Assembly: GCA_964614795.1 (NCBI GenBank)
Contig: CAZTME010000019.1
Location: forward strand, 1-16,114
From: CAZTME01 sp964614795
GTDB lineage: Bacteria; Patescibacteriota; Microgenomatia; UBA1400; PJMF01
Direction of reading: 5' to 3'
Length of the DNA stretch: 16,114 nt
In this document: in pieces, positions 1 through 7,764 of the stretch
How positions within the stretch are numbered: the first letter of the stretch is position 1
Layout: every line of letters begins with the position of its first letter
Made by a program: the position numbers and the translations under genes
Notes under the pieces: generated by a model
What the model was told of the DNA's origin: nothing
The model's input: only the letters and a program-made list of their open reading frames with translations
Database searches by the model: none

Positions 1-899
1 AGGCTCAACATTTAGCCAATCCGGGTTTGACTCTCAAGCTCATTCACGATCATCTGCCAGATATTAAACTTATTGCCGCAGGTTCTAGCTCATTTGAATT
101 ATCACAAAACATTTCTCAGCCCTTAACTGGCAGAAAATGGACTTTTCAGCTTCTTCCCATTTCTTTAGGTGAGCTCAGTCAAACTCTTACAACTTTTCAA
201 CTTCAGCAAAATCTTGAACAGCAACTAATTTGGGGATTTTATCCAGACATTTTTAATTACAATAGTGAAATTGACAAGAGAAAATATCTCATGGAATTGA
301 GCAATGATTATCTTTACAAAGATGTTCTTCAGTTAGCAAATTTGAAAAATGCCATTAAAATTAGAAATTTACTACGTCTTTTGTCATTTCAAGTCGGTTC
401 TCAAGTTTCATTAAATGAACTAGGAACACAGTTGGAAATGAGCAAAGACACTATAGCCAGTTATATAGAACTGCTGGAAAAATCATTCGTTTTGTTTAGA
501 CTTACGGGTTTTAGTGGCAATTTGAGAAAAGAAGTTTCAAAAAGTGATAAATTTTATTTTTACGATCTTGGTATTAGAAATATTCTAATTGATGATGTCA
601 GACCACTTTCTTCACGTAACGATGTTGGTAAATTGTGGGAGAATTTTTTAGTTATCGAAAGGTTAAAATTTAATCTTTATAATTCGAACATGGTTCACCC
701 CTTTTTCTGGCGAGTTTATACCGGTGGAGAAGTAGATTATGTAGAACAACAAGGTGAAAATTTGAATGGTTTTGAATTCAAGTTTGGAAAAAAAACGAGC
801 ACTCCCCCGCCCACCTGGATAAAAACCTACCCAAATGCCGGTTTTGAAGTAATTCATCCAGATAATTACTTAAGCTTTGTAAATTTACCTGTTTCATAA
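1..899 (+). CDS. ATPase with C-terminal DUF4143 domain, 5' end outside the window
   Basis: About 298 codons are visible, and the open frame runs unbroken to the left edge. The TTG at 27 is therefore probably internal and the real start lies outside. The visible start (…LANPGLTLKLIHDHLPD, then IKLIAAGSSSFEL and LTGR) matches the part of the AAA_14-type ATPase domain after the Walker A and B motifs, including the GSS sensor-like segment. A winged-helix-like stretch follows (LNELGTQLEMSKDTIASYIELL). Then comes the DUF4143 domain, with LWENFLVIERL, GGEVDYVE and GFEFKFGKK; the spaced D…E-K residues resemble a PD-(D/E)xK nuclease fold. The cellular role of this family is not settled. The family is common as isolated, horizontally moving genes, and nothing downstream looks co-transcribed. 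Family assignment is confident; biochemical function is not. Confidence 0.88.
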   Translation, partial: AQHLANPGLTLKLIHDHLPDIKLIAAGSSSFELSQNISQPLTGRKWTFQLLPISLGELSQTLTTFQLQQNLEQQLIWGFYPDIFNYNSEIDKRKYLMELSNDYLYKDVLQLANLKNAIKIRNLLRLLSFQVGSQVSLNELGTQLEMSKDTIASYIELLEKSFVLFRLTGFSGNLRKEVSKSDKFYFYDLGIRNILIDDVRPLSSRNDVGKLWENFLVIERLKFNLYNSNMVHPFFWRVYTGGEVDYVEQQGENLNGFEFKFGKKTSTPPPTWIKTYPNAGFEVIHPDNYLSFVNLPVS

Positions 900-920
900 G
901 TGAGTTTTAAATAATTAGCA

Positions 921-942
921 CGTTATTATTAGGCTAATAACG
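921..942. repeat. Perfect 8-bp hairpin after the DUF4143 gene
   Basis: CGTTATTA and TAATAACG are exact reverse complements separated by six bases, 21 bases after the stop codon at 899. The position suits a transcription terminator or mRNA 3' end, but no T-run follows, so intrinsic termination is uncertain. Confidence 0.4.
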
Positions 943-1024
943 GTTCTAGTCTTACTCAAGTAGCAGACGAGAATTACGCATATAAAACTGTTATTTGGTT
1001 TTGAACTTGCTATATAACAAGCCT

Positions 1025-1053
1025 TTGCTTTATACACACTTAATGTGTATAAT
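1025..1053 (+). promoter_or_regulatory. Sigma70-like promoter of the Pro/Thr-linker surface protein gene
   Basis: TTGCTT at 1025-1030 and a perfect TATAAT at 1048-1053 are separated by exactly 17 bases. Transcription would start near 1060 and give a leader of roughly 47 bases carrying GGAG at 1095-1098, 8 bases before the ATG at 1107. A second, weaker candidate is the extended -10 TGCTATATA at 1008-1016. Confidence 0.65.
1031..1051. promoter_or_regulatory. Palindrome overlapping the -10 box, operator candidate
   Basis: TATACACA (1031-1038) and TGTGTATA (1044-1051) form a perfect 8+8 inverted repeat around a 5-base spacer. It fills the promoter spacer and enters the TATAAT box. That geometry is typical of an operator for a dimeric repressor that blocks RNA polymerase. 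No regulator gene is seen nearby. Confidence 0.45.
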
Positions 1054-1106
1054 CGTCATTAAATTTTGGGCGACTGATTCCGAAATTCTTTAATGGAGAT
1101 TTCTAT

Positions 1107-2885
1107 ATGAGTTTTAGAAGAAATGAACGAGGTATATTTAGTGTTGGAGCTATACCAGCGATTCTCTTGGCAATTTATTTGCATTTATCAACCTACGCAG
1201 AAAATAAACCTGTAAACTCTTATCAACCTAACCCAGAACCCTCCGCCGATTTAAATATCGGTCATGAAGATTTTAATCGAGCCTTACCACCGGAGCTAAC
1301 TGTTTTTCTTTCAGCCGAAAAAAGCGGTGCCAGTGAAAGAGCTGCAAGAGTTGCTACCGGCGCAGTAGCTGTAAGAGATTCGGGCAATCTTGAAGGTGAC
1401 TCTAGCAATGGCGGGTTCTCTACATCTATTAAAGACTTAATTACTCTATTCACTCTTTCAAACAATGAGCTTCTACAACAAAGCGGAGGCATCCCTCTAA
1501 ATGATAATATTTTTGCGATCATGATTAACAGATCAACAAATGACCAACAACATAGTGGAATTTTGATTGTAGACACAACAAAAATTACCGGTGTTGAAAC
1601 CGCAAATCAAGCGGCTGCTTTTATTGATTTTGGTGAGAGAGTTTCAGCGGATGGCATTATGGCATATGATTCGGCTTCTGACGCTCTAACCATTACAAGC
1701 CTGAATGGAAATATTGTAATAAAAGGGTTGCTTTCTGACGCTCCATCGTTATTTACTCAAGAAACTGATCATTTTCAAACTGCAACTCATGTCATAACTA
1801 GCAATGGTTACTCTTTAATTGTGACCACAGATGGCAAACTAATTCAATTAGATACAAGTGATGATAATTTCAAATCATCAACATTCGAGTTGCAATTAAA
1901 CGGGAGTCCTGCAAAGGTGTTATCTGCCTACAATTCTCAGGATAAAAATTATATTGTTGTTAATACTGCTGACGGTGCCTACCCGACTTTTGGTTTATAT
2001 GAAATCGTCATTGACGATCAAGGCATAACTCTCAATCCAGTTGCAGAACTAGATGGACCTATGGGTATTGACGCTTCGCAATTTCCAGACTTTTTCAAAA
2101 TTTACGGCAAAATGACCGACCTTAATAATAATTTAAGGGGTTATTTTGATGAGTCAAGTAACGATTTATGGTTGTTTGACAAAAAAACTAAAAATGTTAA
2201 TCGAGTTCAAGTTCCATTACCAACAAACGCAAATTTTTCGAATGACGAAGTCTTAAGAAGCGCGTCAAGTTCAATGTTTAACTTTGCTAGAGTGTCTAGC
2301 GTCCCAAATTATTCAGAATGGCTAAGTATTTATCCAAAAGGTGCAAAATATCCGGTTTTATTTAATTTTGTTACACAAGAATTAATTCAGCCAACTTCAA
2401 CTTTGAGCACAGATGTTGGATTTGTAATGTTTGTCTTTAATGTGGGAGGTGAACAAGTGCAGATAACTGCTGGACAAAACGGTTCAATTGGAGGGGTGAT
2501 GCAAATTCTTAATAACTTTGTGATTCCATCACCTCAACCCAGCCCAACAGAAACACCGCAACCCACAGTAACCGCAACAGTTACTCCACAACCCACAGCG
2601 ACGGCAACACCTACAGATACCCCCACATCACAAGTTCCGCCTGGCAAAACCTTAGTTCCTCCCGCAACGCCAGCTACAGCAACTCAAACCCCAACCGCCA
2701 CTTCAACCAACACGCCAGAGCAGCCAACTCCAACCCCAACACCTGAACCAGGTATTTACCCCTACAATATATACTTACCTGCTATTCAAGCAGCTATAGA
2801 AACTGGGGATTTCACTCTTGCTATGCAACTAATTAAAGAAATGAATGAAAAAATTGCACAATCTAAGCAAAGTTATATCGCTTAA
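1107..2885 (+). CDS. Secreted or membrane-anchored surface protein with Pro/Thr-rich linker
   Basis: This 592-residue protein is of unknown function. Residues about 9-27 (GIFSVGAIPAILLAIYLHL), after basic residues RRNER, form a signal peptide or N-terminal anchor. Residues about 110-470 are rich in short beta-like segments with repeated motifs of the type GxLIVDTTK, GKLIQLDTS and NDLWLFDKKTKNV, which suggests a WD40/PQQ-like propeller, though I cannot assign a family. Residues 474-548 are a low-complexity Pro/Thr/Ala linker, as in cell-wall or stalk regions of surface proteins. A short tail follows (YNIYLPAIQAAIETG… to residue 592), predicted helical and amphipathic. The ATG has GGAG 8 bases upstream and a clear promoter. 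The gene stands alone and converges on the DUF2142 gene. Its expression may be controlled by the palindrome at 1031-1051. I infer an outward-facing, possibly glycosylated protein. Confidence 0.8.
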   Translation: MSFRRNERGIFSVGAIPAILLAIYLHLSTYAENKPVNSYQPNPEPSADLNIGHEDFNRALPPELTVFLSAEKSGASERAARVATGAVAVRDSGNLEGDSSNGGFSTSIKDLITLFTLSNNELLQQSGGIPLNDNIFAIMINRSTNDQQHSGILIVDTTKITGVETANQAAAFIDFGERVSADGIMAYDSASDALTITSLNGNIVIKGLLSDAPSLFTQETDHFQTATHVITSNGYSLIVTTDGKLIQLDTSDDNFKSSTFELQLNGSPAKVLSAYNSQDKNYIVVNTADGAYPTFGLYEIVIDDQGITLNPVAELDGPMGIDASQFPDFFKIYGKMTDLNNNLRGYFDESSNDLWLFDKKTKNVNRVQVPLPTNANFSNDEVLRSASSSMFNFARVSSVPNYSEWLSIYPKGAKYPVLFNFVTQELIQPTSTLSTDVGFVMFVFNVGGEQVQITAGQNGSIGGVMQILNNFVIPSPQPSPTETPQPTVTATVTPQPTATATPTDTPTSQVPPGKTLVPPATPATATQTPTATSTNTPEQPTPTPTPEPGIYPYNIYLPAIQAAIETGDFTLAMQLIKEMNEKIAQSKQSYIA

Positions 2886-2950
2886 CTACTGTTAATGCAC
2901 CATTGATCAGCTTGGTTATTATTTAATAATTGAACTTTTCACCATAACAG

Positions 2951-3015
2951 ACTTGTCGCACAATAAGAACGTGAATTAATTTGCATGAGATTCGTACTGT
3001 TATCGTGCGTCAAGT
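2951..3015. repeat. Long imperfect inverted repeat between convergent genes
   Basis: Bases 2951-2966 (ACTTGTCGCACAATAA) pair with 3000-3015 at 14 of 16 positions. The 33-base interior has further partial pairing (ACGTGAAT against a bulged GATTCGT). It lies in the 207-base gap between two genes that end towards each other. It could be a bidirectional terminator, a small structured RNA or a relic of a palindromic element. No T-run follows. The rest of 2886-3092 shows nothing recognisable. Confidence 0.4.
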
Positions 3016-3092
3016 TTAACGCAAAGTAATTTATCTTCAACGTCCGGTACATTGAACAGTTGCTCAACCAACAGGATAGGGTAAATGTTAAA

Positions 3093-4943
3093 TTACCTCA
3101 TATAAACCGGCATGATTTGCACTTCATTGACAAAAACGATTGGTTTAACCGTTGGTAGTTTTTCAAACTCGGTACTAACCGGATCCAGTTTAAGGCAAAC
3201 CTTATTGCCGGCAATAGGCTCAAGATGACGAGGCAGCAATATTGTTAACTGGTGGTTGGAGAAATACTTGGGTTGAGTACTGCCTTTTGCCAATAACGTT
3301 GCACCATCTTCACAATTTCCTTCTAATACAAAATAACGATATGGCATGATCATTTTCTTTTCTTCCAAAAGATAACCCAAAGTAAAACCTTTTAAACGCC
3401 GGTTGGGTTCAAGCTCAAGCTCAAAGGTTTTTGCGGATTTTAGCTCCAGTTTTTCAAATTCCGCCTTCTTCTCATCTCGCAAAACAGAGTGAATTTCGGG
3501 TACGTCATAAAGTGATTGATAATCGAAGTAACGCAAGTAGACTGCTTCACCAATCTTCAGCATTAAAAATATGGCAGAAAAAACAAAAAACACATACTTC
3601 ACTTTTGTCGATTGGTTAATTAAACCCATCAGTACAAAAAACAATGGAATAAGCAGTAAAAAGTACCTGCCCTGCCCACCATAAGAAACCAACCCCCCTA
3701 GCTCATGCACATTGGCGGTATGACCAAGATACATACCAACAATCACTAAGGAAAACAATGAAAAAATAATCAATAATATTAATAAGCTTTTTAGCAATGG
3801 ATACTCAATTTTTCTTCTGAAGGAAAAACGCGCACCCACGTAGACAATTAATGCAAAAACCAACAAATACACACTCAAGCCCAGCTGATAATCAAGCCAA
3901 CCCAAATTGCCCAATAAACTCTTAAAATAAAACTCAAAATCAAATTTAAGAGTATTAAAAATTACCCAAAAATAATTAGCTTTATCTTCATGAAATAATT
4001 GAGCTTGAATAGAAGCTTGAGATAATTCCGAATGACTCATTTCCGCAATTTTGTCCAATTGATTAAGACCAAAAGTTAGCAAAGTTAAGCCGGCAAATGA
4101 GCTAATTACTAAAATTGCCGTGCGTTTTTTGACTGATTTAATAAAAATATCAACAAACAAAAGTGGAGTTAAGAATAATGGCCAGTAACTGTCGTTTTTA
4201 GTAATTTGAAGCAAGAATAAAAATGAACAATATGTAACGACAGATTGCCAAGACACTTTTTTTGCTTCCATGAGTTTTAAAAGTAAAGAAAAAATCACCA
4301 AGCCAATCACAATTTGAATAGCATCATAACTATATGCTCCTGCCTGTTGAGCCACCATTGGTATGGAAGCAAAAACCAGTAAAATTGATCTCACCCAACT
4401 TTGGGAGTAATTAAGGCTCCAAAGTAAAGTCAAAACAAAGAGAATCGCGACGGTTAATCGTCCCAAATAAAAACTTAATAATGGATTTAAATTTAACAAA
4501 TTGGCGATAGTCAAGCCACCGGCTTGTACCAAATAGGCGGTACTGGGTAATTGACAAGCATGACCCACCACAGAGATTTCATTTAGTGAATTTTGTGCAA
4601 AAGGAGGTTTTAACAATTCTTTGTAATCAAATTTGCCTCCATAATTTTGCGTAATTCCATATTTATCGACGGTGGTAAAAACTTCCGCATACTTACTATG
4701 TGGCGTAAATTGTGTTGTTGGTTCACAAAAGAATTGACCGTAGGCTAAACTGATGGCTTTTTGAAAATGGATGTATTCATCCGGTTTTTGCAGTGGCGGA
4801 ACAATCAAAGTGAAAAATAAAACCATGACCACCACGAATAAAAACCACGTAGTGTGTAGTAAAGATAAAGAACGCAAAGAAAAATAGTGCTTAAGTAGGG
4901 CAGAAAACTGAATTAAATTCAATTTGAGTTTAGATTTTGGCAT
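3093..4943 (-). CDS. DUF2142 family polytopic membrane protein
   Basis: A 616-residue integral membrane protein. After a short cytoplasmic start, the first membrane segment (FLFVVVMVLFFTLIV) is followed at once by PPLQKPDEYIHFQKA, the P-x-x-x-PDE-x-x-H signature of DUF2142. About ten to twelve hydrophobic segments follow up to residue about 470. They include the GGQGRYFLLLIPLFFV block, which is also typical of the family. The last ~140 residues are soluble and beta-rich, probably outside the membrane. DUF2142 proteins resemble GT-C glycosyltransferases and occur in polysaccharide loci, where the PDE acidic pair may bind a metal or a polyprenyl-phosphate sugar; that role is inferred. The ATG lies inside the end of the upstream GT2 gene (14-base overlap), so the two are co-transcribed and probably translationally coupled, with GGGAAG and GGA just upstream. 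Confidence 0.85.
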   Translation of the reverse strand: MPKSKLKLNLIQFSALLKHYFSLRSLSLLHTTWFLFVVVMVLFFTLIVPPLQKPDEYIHFQKAISLAYGQFFCEPTTQFTPHSKYAEVFTTVDKYGITQNYGGKFDYKELLKPPFAQNSLNEISVVGHACQLPSTAYLVQAGGLTIANLLNLNPLLSFYLGRLTVAILFVLTLLWSLNYSQSWVRSILLVFASIPMVAQQAGAYSYDAIQIVIGLVIFSLLLKLMEAKKVSWQSVVTYCSFLFLLQITKNDSYWPLFLTPLLFVDIFIKSVKKRTAILVISSFAGLTLLTFGLNQLDKIAEMSHSELSQASIQAQLFHEDKANYFWVIFNTLKFDFEFYFKSLLGNLGWLDYQLGLSVYLLVFALIVYVGARFSFRRKIEYPLLKSLLILLIIFSLFSLVIVGMYLGHTANVHELGGLVSYGGQGRYFLLLIPLFFVLMGLINQSTKVKYVFFVFSAIFLMLKIGEAVYLRYFDYQSLYDVPEIHSVLRDEKKAEFEKLELKSAKTFELELEPNRRLKGFTLGYLLEEKKMIMPYRYFVLEGNCEDGATLLAKGSTQPKYFSNHQLTILLPRHLEPIAGNKVCLKLDPVSTEFEKLPTVKPIVFVNEVQIMPVYMR

Positions 4944-6852
4944 TTATTTCCATCTTCCCGTCTTTAAGAAGATACCATTTAGAAAAAAAGTGGTCGTGGT
5001 AAAGTTTATCACCCCACTTCTTTTGCATGTAGTTTTCTTCTGTTTGCATGAGCGCTATTCTAGTTTCACTTGGTTGACCCAGTGTTTGTGATTCATGATG
5101 AATCATGGTCACAAAAGGATTAAGGACGTTAAAGTAACCGGCATCATTTAATTTTAAACATAAATCAACGTCATTAAAAGCGACCGCCAGCTTTTCATCC
5201 CAGCCACCCACCGCCTGCAATTTCCGCTTTTCTATCATGAAAACCGCGCCGGTTAAAGCGGTGTAATTTCTAATGCTGGAATGCAAAACCGTGCCAATGC
5301 CCATATTTTGCTTAGGGTGTGAATTTCTAAAATAGGGGGCGACCCACTCACCAATTTTTATTTTTTCACGATTGATTTGAGGAGCCAAGACCAAACCGTT
5401 ATTTTGCAATCTGCCATTAAGGTACAATAAACGTGGAGCTATACCGCCAACTTCCGGCCTTAACGCATATGCCAAAAGTTTCTCCAACCAATCCTCACTC
5501 ATTATTTCCACGTCATTGTTTAAGAAGAGCAAAACTTCCCCACCGGCCTGTTTGGTTGCCAAGTTACACATGGCAGAAAAATTAAAAGACTGATTAAAAG
5601 TTAAATATTGATCTTCCGGTCTTAAACTGACTTTAATTTCTTTTTCATCTTCGCTGGTACAATTATTGGCGACAATTAGCACTTCCAGCTCATACTTTTT
5701 GCCGGCCAAACGCAAGTAATAAAGCAATTTTTCCAGCAGTAGCGAATAGGCATTAGTGGGGATAATAACGCTAATTTTTGGTTTTTTTGTCAGAATGGGT
5801 TGAACATCATAAATACCAAGATATTGTGTAGCTTTAACTACTGCTCCACCCTTTTTGGCAAAAAAATCATTAAGTACTTTTTCTTGTGCGCTATAGGCAT
5901 AGTTTTTGGCTGTGAGCGAGTGTTTTTCACTGGCGGTGGAGGTTGGTGATTTGCGCCAGGAATATATAATGGTGGGAATGTGAGTAATCGGGCAAGTCTT
6001 TTGATGAGGATGTTTTGACCAGCCCTCAACTTCATCAATAAGTCTGATAAATAAATCCCAATCTTGCGCTCCTTCCACCCCTTCCCTAAATCCGCCAATT
6101 TTATTGACTAAATTAGTTTTGATGACAGCAAAATGAGTGATGTAGTTGCAAGACCATAAAAAGTGTGGACTCCAGTCCGGCTTGAAAAAGGGATCGCAAT
6201 GAGTTTTGCCATCTTCTGCAATTTTGTCTTCATCGGTATAAATGAATTGAACCTGCGGTTTTTCGTTAATAGTTTTAACTATTTCCAATAAAGCATTGGG
6301 CCATAAATAATCATCATGATCCAGCAGCGCCACCCATTCACCTTTGGCTTGAGCCAGCGCATCGTTGCTGGCTTGGCAAATGTGGCCGTTGGAGTGGCGT
6401 TTAAGTATTTTAATGCGTTTATCTTTTTGGCTGAAGTTTTGCAACGTTTCCCAAACTTGATCATTACTGGAGTGATCATCCACTAATATTAATTCCCAGT
6501 TTTCATAAACTTGGGCCACAACGGAGTTGATGCAAGCTTTTAAGTGTTCAATGTTGGTGTTGTAGACAGGGGTGAGTATGGAAATTAAAGGTTTATGCTT
6601 GAGTTTATTTGCTTCTTTTTTTAGCGACAATAAATCCAAGCTCTCTATTCCATGAGTTTTATACCACTCTTCATAACTATGTTGAAAATGCTTAAGATAG
6701 GGATCACCTGCCACTCTCACCTTCACTCGCCACCACAATCCCTTCAAACCTTCATCTTGAAGAATTTTTGGCAACTTGGCTAATTTTGTTTTCATAAGCA
6801 TCCGATCAGGTTTAGCTTGAGAAAAGAAATCTTGGTGCAGAAAAAATTTCAA
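4930..6852 (-). CDS. Tandem family-2 glycosyltransferase (two GT-A domains)
   Basis: This 640-residue protein carries two nucleotide-sugar transferase domains and is probably cytoplasmic. Domain 1 (about 88-345) begins LISILTPVYNT, then has LILVDDHSS, a metal-binding DHDD at 178-181, YTDEDK and QDWDL at 263-267. Domain 2 (about 358-590) begins PKISVIIPT, then has LNNDVEI with NND at 445-447, TGAVFMI, WDEKLAVAFNDVDLC and HHES at 585-588. This is the architecture of bifunctional GT2 proteins that build O-antigen or rhamnan-type chains; sugar and acceptor cannot be read from sequence. The start is TTG with GGAG 8 bases upstream. ATG codons at residues 18 and 20 lack a comparable site. It is the first gene of an operon with the DUF2142 protein. 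G+C is visibly higher here (31 of 60 bases at 6301-6360) than in the Stealth gene. Confidence 0.9.
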   Translation of the reverse strand: MKFFLHQDFFSQAKPDRMLMKTKLAKLPKILQDEGLKGLWWRVKVRVAGDPYLKHFQHSYEEWYKTHGIESLDLLSLKKEANKLKHKPLISILTPVYNTNIEHLKACINSVVAQVYENWELILVDDHSSNDQVWETLQNFSQKDKRIKILKRHSNGHICQASNDALAQAKGEWVALLDHDDYLWPNALLEIVKTINEKPQVQFIYTDEDKIAEDGKTHCDPFFKPDWSPHFLWSCNYITHFAVIKTNLVNKIGGFREGVEGAQDWDLFIRLIDEVEGWSKHPHQKTCPITHIPTIIYSWRKSPTSTASEKHSLTAKNYAYSAQEKVLNDFFAKKGGAVVKATQYLGIYDVQPILTKKPKISVIIPTNAYSLLLEKLLYYLRLAGKKYELEVLIVANNCTSEDEKEIKVSLRPEDQYLTFNQSFNFSAMCNLATKQAGGEVLLFLNNDVEIMSEDWLEKLLAYALRPEVGGIAPRLLYLNGRLQNNGLVLAPQINREKIKIGEWVAPYFRNSHPKQNMGIGTVLHSSIRNYTALTGAVFMIEKRKLQAVGGWDEKLAVAFNDVDLCLKLNDAGYFNVLNPFVTMIHHESQTLGQPSETRIALMQTEENYMQKKWGDKLYHDHFFSKWYLLKDGKMEINAKI

Positions 6853-7180
6853 CTCAAAAACTCCAAGTGTAATTTAACTAGCCTTAGTCTAGATGAGACC
6901 TGAAGACAAGGGTCAGCTTTTTTATGAGCTTGCTATATTAAGTCCACTTGCCTATTGAACTACAACTTTATAACTTCAATAGATCGTTCTATTGTAAATG
7001 ACAGAGGCAATAATAAAAAGGTGTGGATGGAAAGCAATAATAAAAAAACAATTAAACATTGCAATCTTATTCATATAAGATATATCGGTGACAAAAACAT
7101 CTCAGCTTACACAACGCAATCGTTCATATCCCATAAGCCTACAAGCTCGGAATAGATTACTTGTAACAGTGATAGTCCAA
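6853..7180. other. Intergenic region between the GT2 operon and the 140-aa orphan
   Basis: This 328-base stretch holds the Shine-Dalgarno of the GT2 gene (GGAG on the minus strand, 6864-6861), alternating hairpin arms at 6952-6994, and TGAGCTTGCTATATTA at 6925-6940. The last resembles an extended -10 and matches 14 of 16 bases of 1002-1017. A 66-codon plus-strand frame (6955-7155, TTG start, no ribosome site) is open, but I do not accept it as a gene. I see no tRNA and no convincing terminator. Confidence 0.5.
6952..6994. repeat. Alternately pairing inverted repeats
   Basis: CTATTGAA (6952-6959) can pair with TTCAATAG (6975-6982), whose CAATAG part can instead pair with CTATTG (6989-6994). 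The two hairpins exclude each other, as in attenuators, but the stems are AT-rich and short, so chance is possible. Confidence 0.25.
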
Positions 7181-7603
7181 CTAAAGAGTTCTATCTTGAC
7201 TTGCTTTTAAACGTTTTAATTCTTCTCGTATAGAATTTTGCAAATCAGTGAAAATTTCTTTTAAAGTCGTAATTTTATCCTCAGCCGTAATATCAGGATC
7301 ATCAATCAAATTTTGGATTGTGGCTAAATCTGTATCTATGGGATTATTGAGTTGATCAAGTAATCTTTTAGCCCCTTCTTGCATTTGCCTTTGCATCGCT
7401 TCATCATAGGTTGGTAGTGGAAGATCACTTGCTTTTGCGGGATCTGCAATATCAACACCCAATGGTTTCCCATCTTCACCTAGAAATTGAGTTGACGTAA
7501 GTTGTTGCTGTTGCTCGTTTGGATTACTCACAACACCTGGTAGATTTTGCTCAGCTAGTTGAGCTGGATCAGCACCAACGACACTTGTATCTTGTTCAGT
7601 CAT
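7181..7603 (-). CDS. Orphan 140-aa protein, disordered N-terminus and helical C-terminus
   Basis: I do not recognise this protein. Residues 1-65 are polar and low in complexity, with NPNEQQQQ, and are probably disordered. PLPTYDEAM at about 62-70 introduces a helical, charged second half (RQMQEGAKRLLDQLNN, ITAEDKITTLKEIFTDLQNSIREELKRL) that could form a helical hairpin or coiled coil. There is no signal peptide or membrane segment, so it is probably cytoplasmic. The start is well supported: AAGGAG lies 4 bases before the ATG. It is transcribed divergently from the 448-aa kinase-like gene across a 161-base gap, which hints at joint control. Its acidic, Gln-rich character resembles the N-terminus of the divergent gene and the 116-aa orphan only in composition. 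No function is proposed. Confidence 0.7.
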   Translation of the reverse strand: MTEQDTSVVGADPAQLAEQNLPGVVSNPNEQQQQLTSTQFLGEDGKPLGVDIADPAKASDLPLPTYDEAMQRQMQEGAKRLLDQLNNPIDTDLATIQNLIDDPDITAEDKITTLKEIFTDLQNSIREELKRLKASQDRTL

Positions 7604-7647
7604 ATTTCTCCTTTTTTTAAATCTTTACCAATTTTTAATATATCACA

Positions 7648-7664
7648 ATTATAAAGTTTGCAAA
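7648..7664 (-). promoter_or_regulatory. Possible promoter elements of the 140-aa orphan
   Basis: On the minus strand a perfect TATAAT lies at 7653-7648, about 45 bases before the ATG, but no good -35 sits at the right distance. An alternative pairing is TTTGCA (7664-7659), 16 bases, then TATATT (7642-7637). The region is shared with the divergent promoter at 7731-7757. Confidence 0.3.
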
Positions 7665-7730
7665 CAGGGTGAAAGAGGTGTTGATGATGACGCTTTTATA
7701 TTTGTTGCATTCAAGACTAAGTCAAATAAA

Positions 7731-7757
7731 CTGACAATTAGTTTTTAGCGCTATAAT
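7731..7757 (+). promoter_or_regulatory. Promoter placing the start of transcription at the start codon
   Basis: CTGACA at 7731-7736 and TATAAT at 7752-7757 are separated by 15 bases, which is short. The expected +1, 7-8 bases after the -10, falls on or next to the ATG at 7765. There is no Shine-Dalgarno in between, so the mRNA is probably leaderless. Confidence 0.5.
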
Positions 7758-7764
7758 TACAGTT

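Noticed and set aside
27..29. TTG as the start of the DUF4143 ATPase
   Set aside because: The frame is open to the edge and the upstream codons (AQHLANPG) fit the family, so the gene begins outside the window.
2521..2750. Tandem repeat or CRISPR-like array
   Set aside because: The repetition is low-complexity Pro/Thr/Ala codons inside one reading frame, without regular repeat-spacer structure.
6955..7155. 66-codon plus-strand frame
   Set aside because: TTG start, no ribosome site, mixed low-complexity sequence and overlap with inverted repeats; chance openness in AT-rich DNA.
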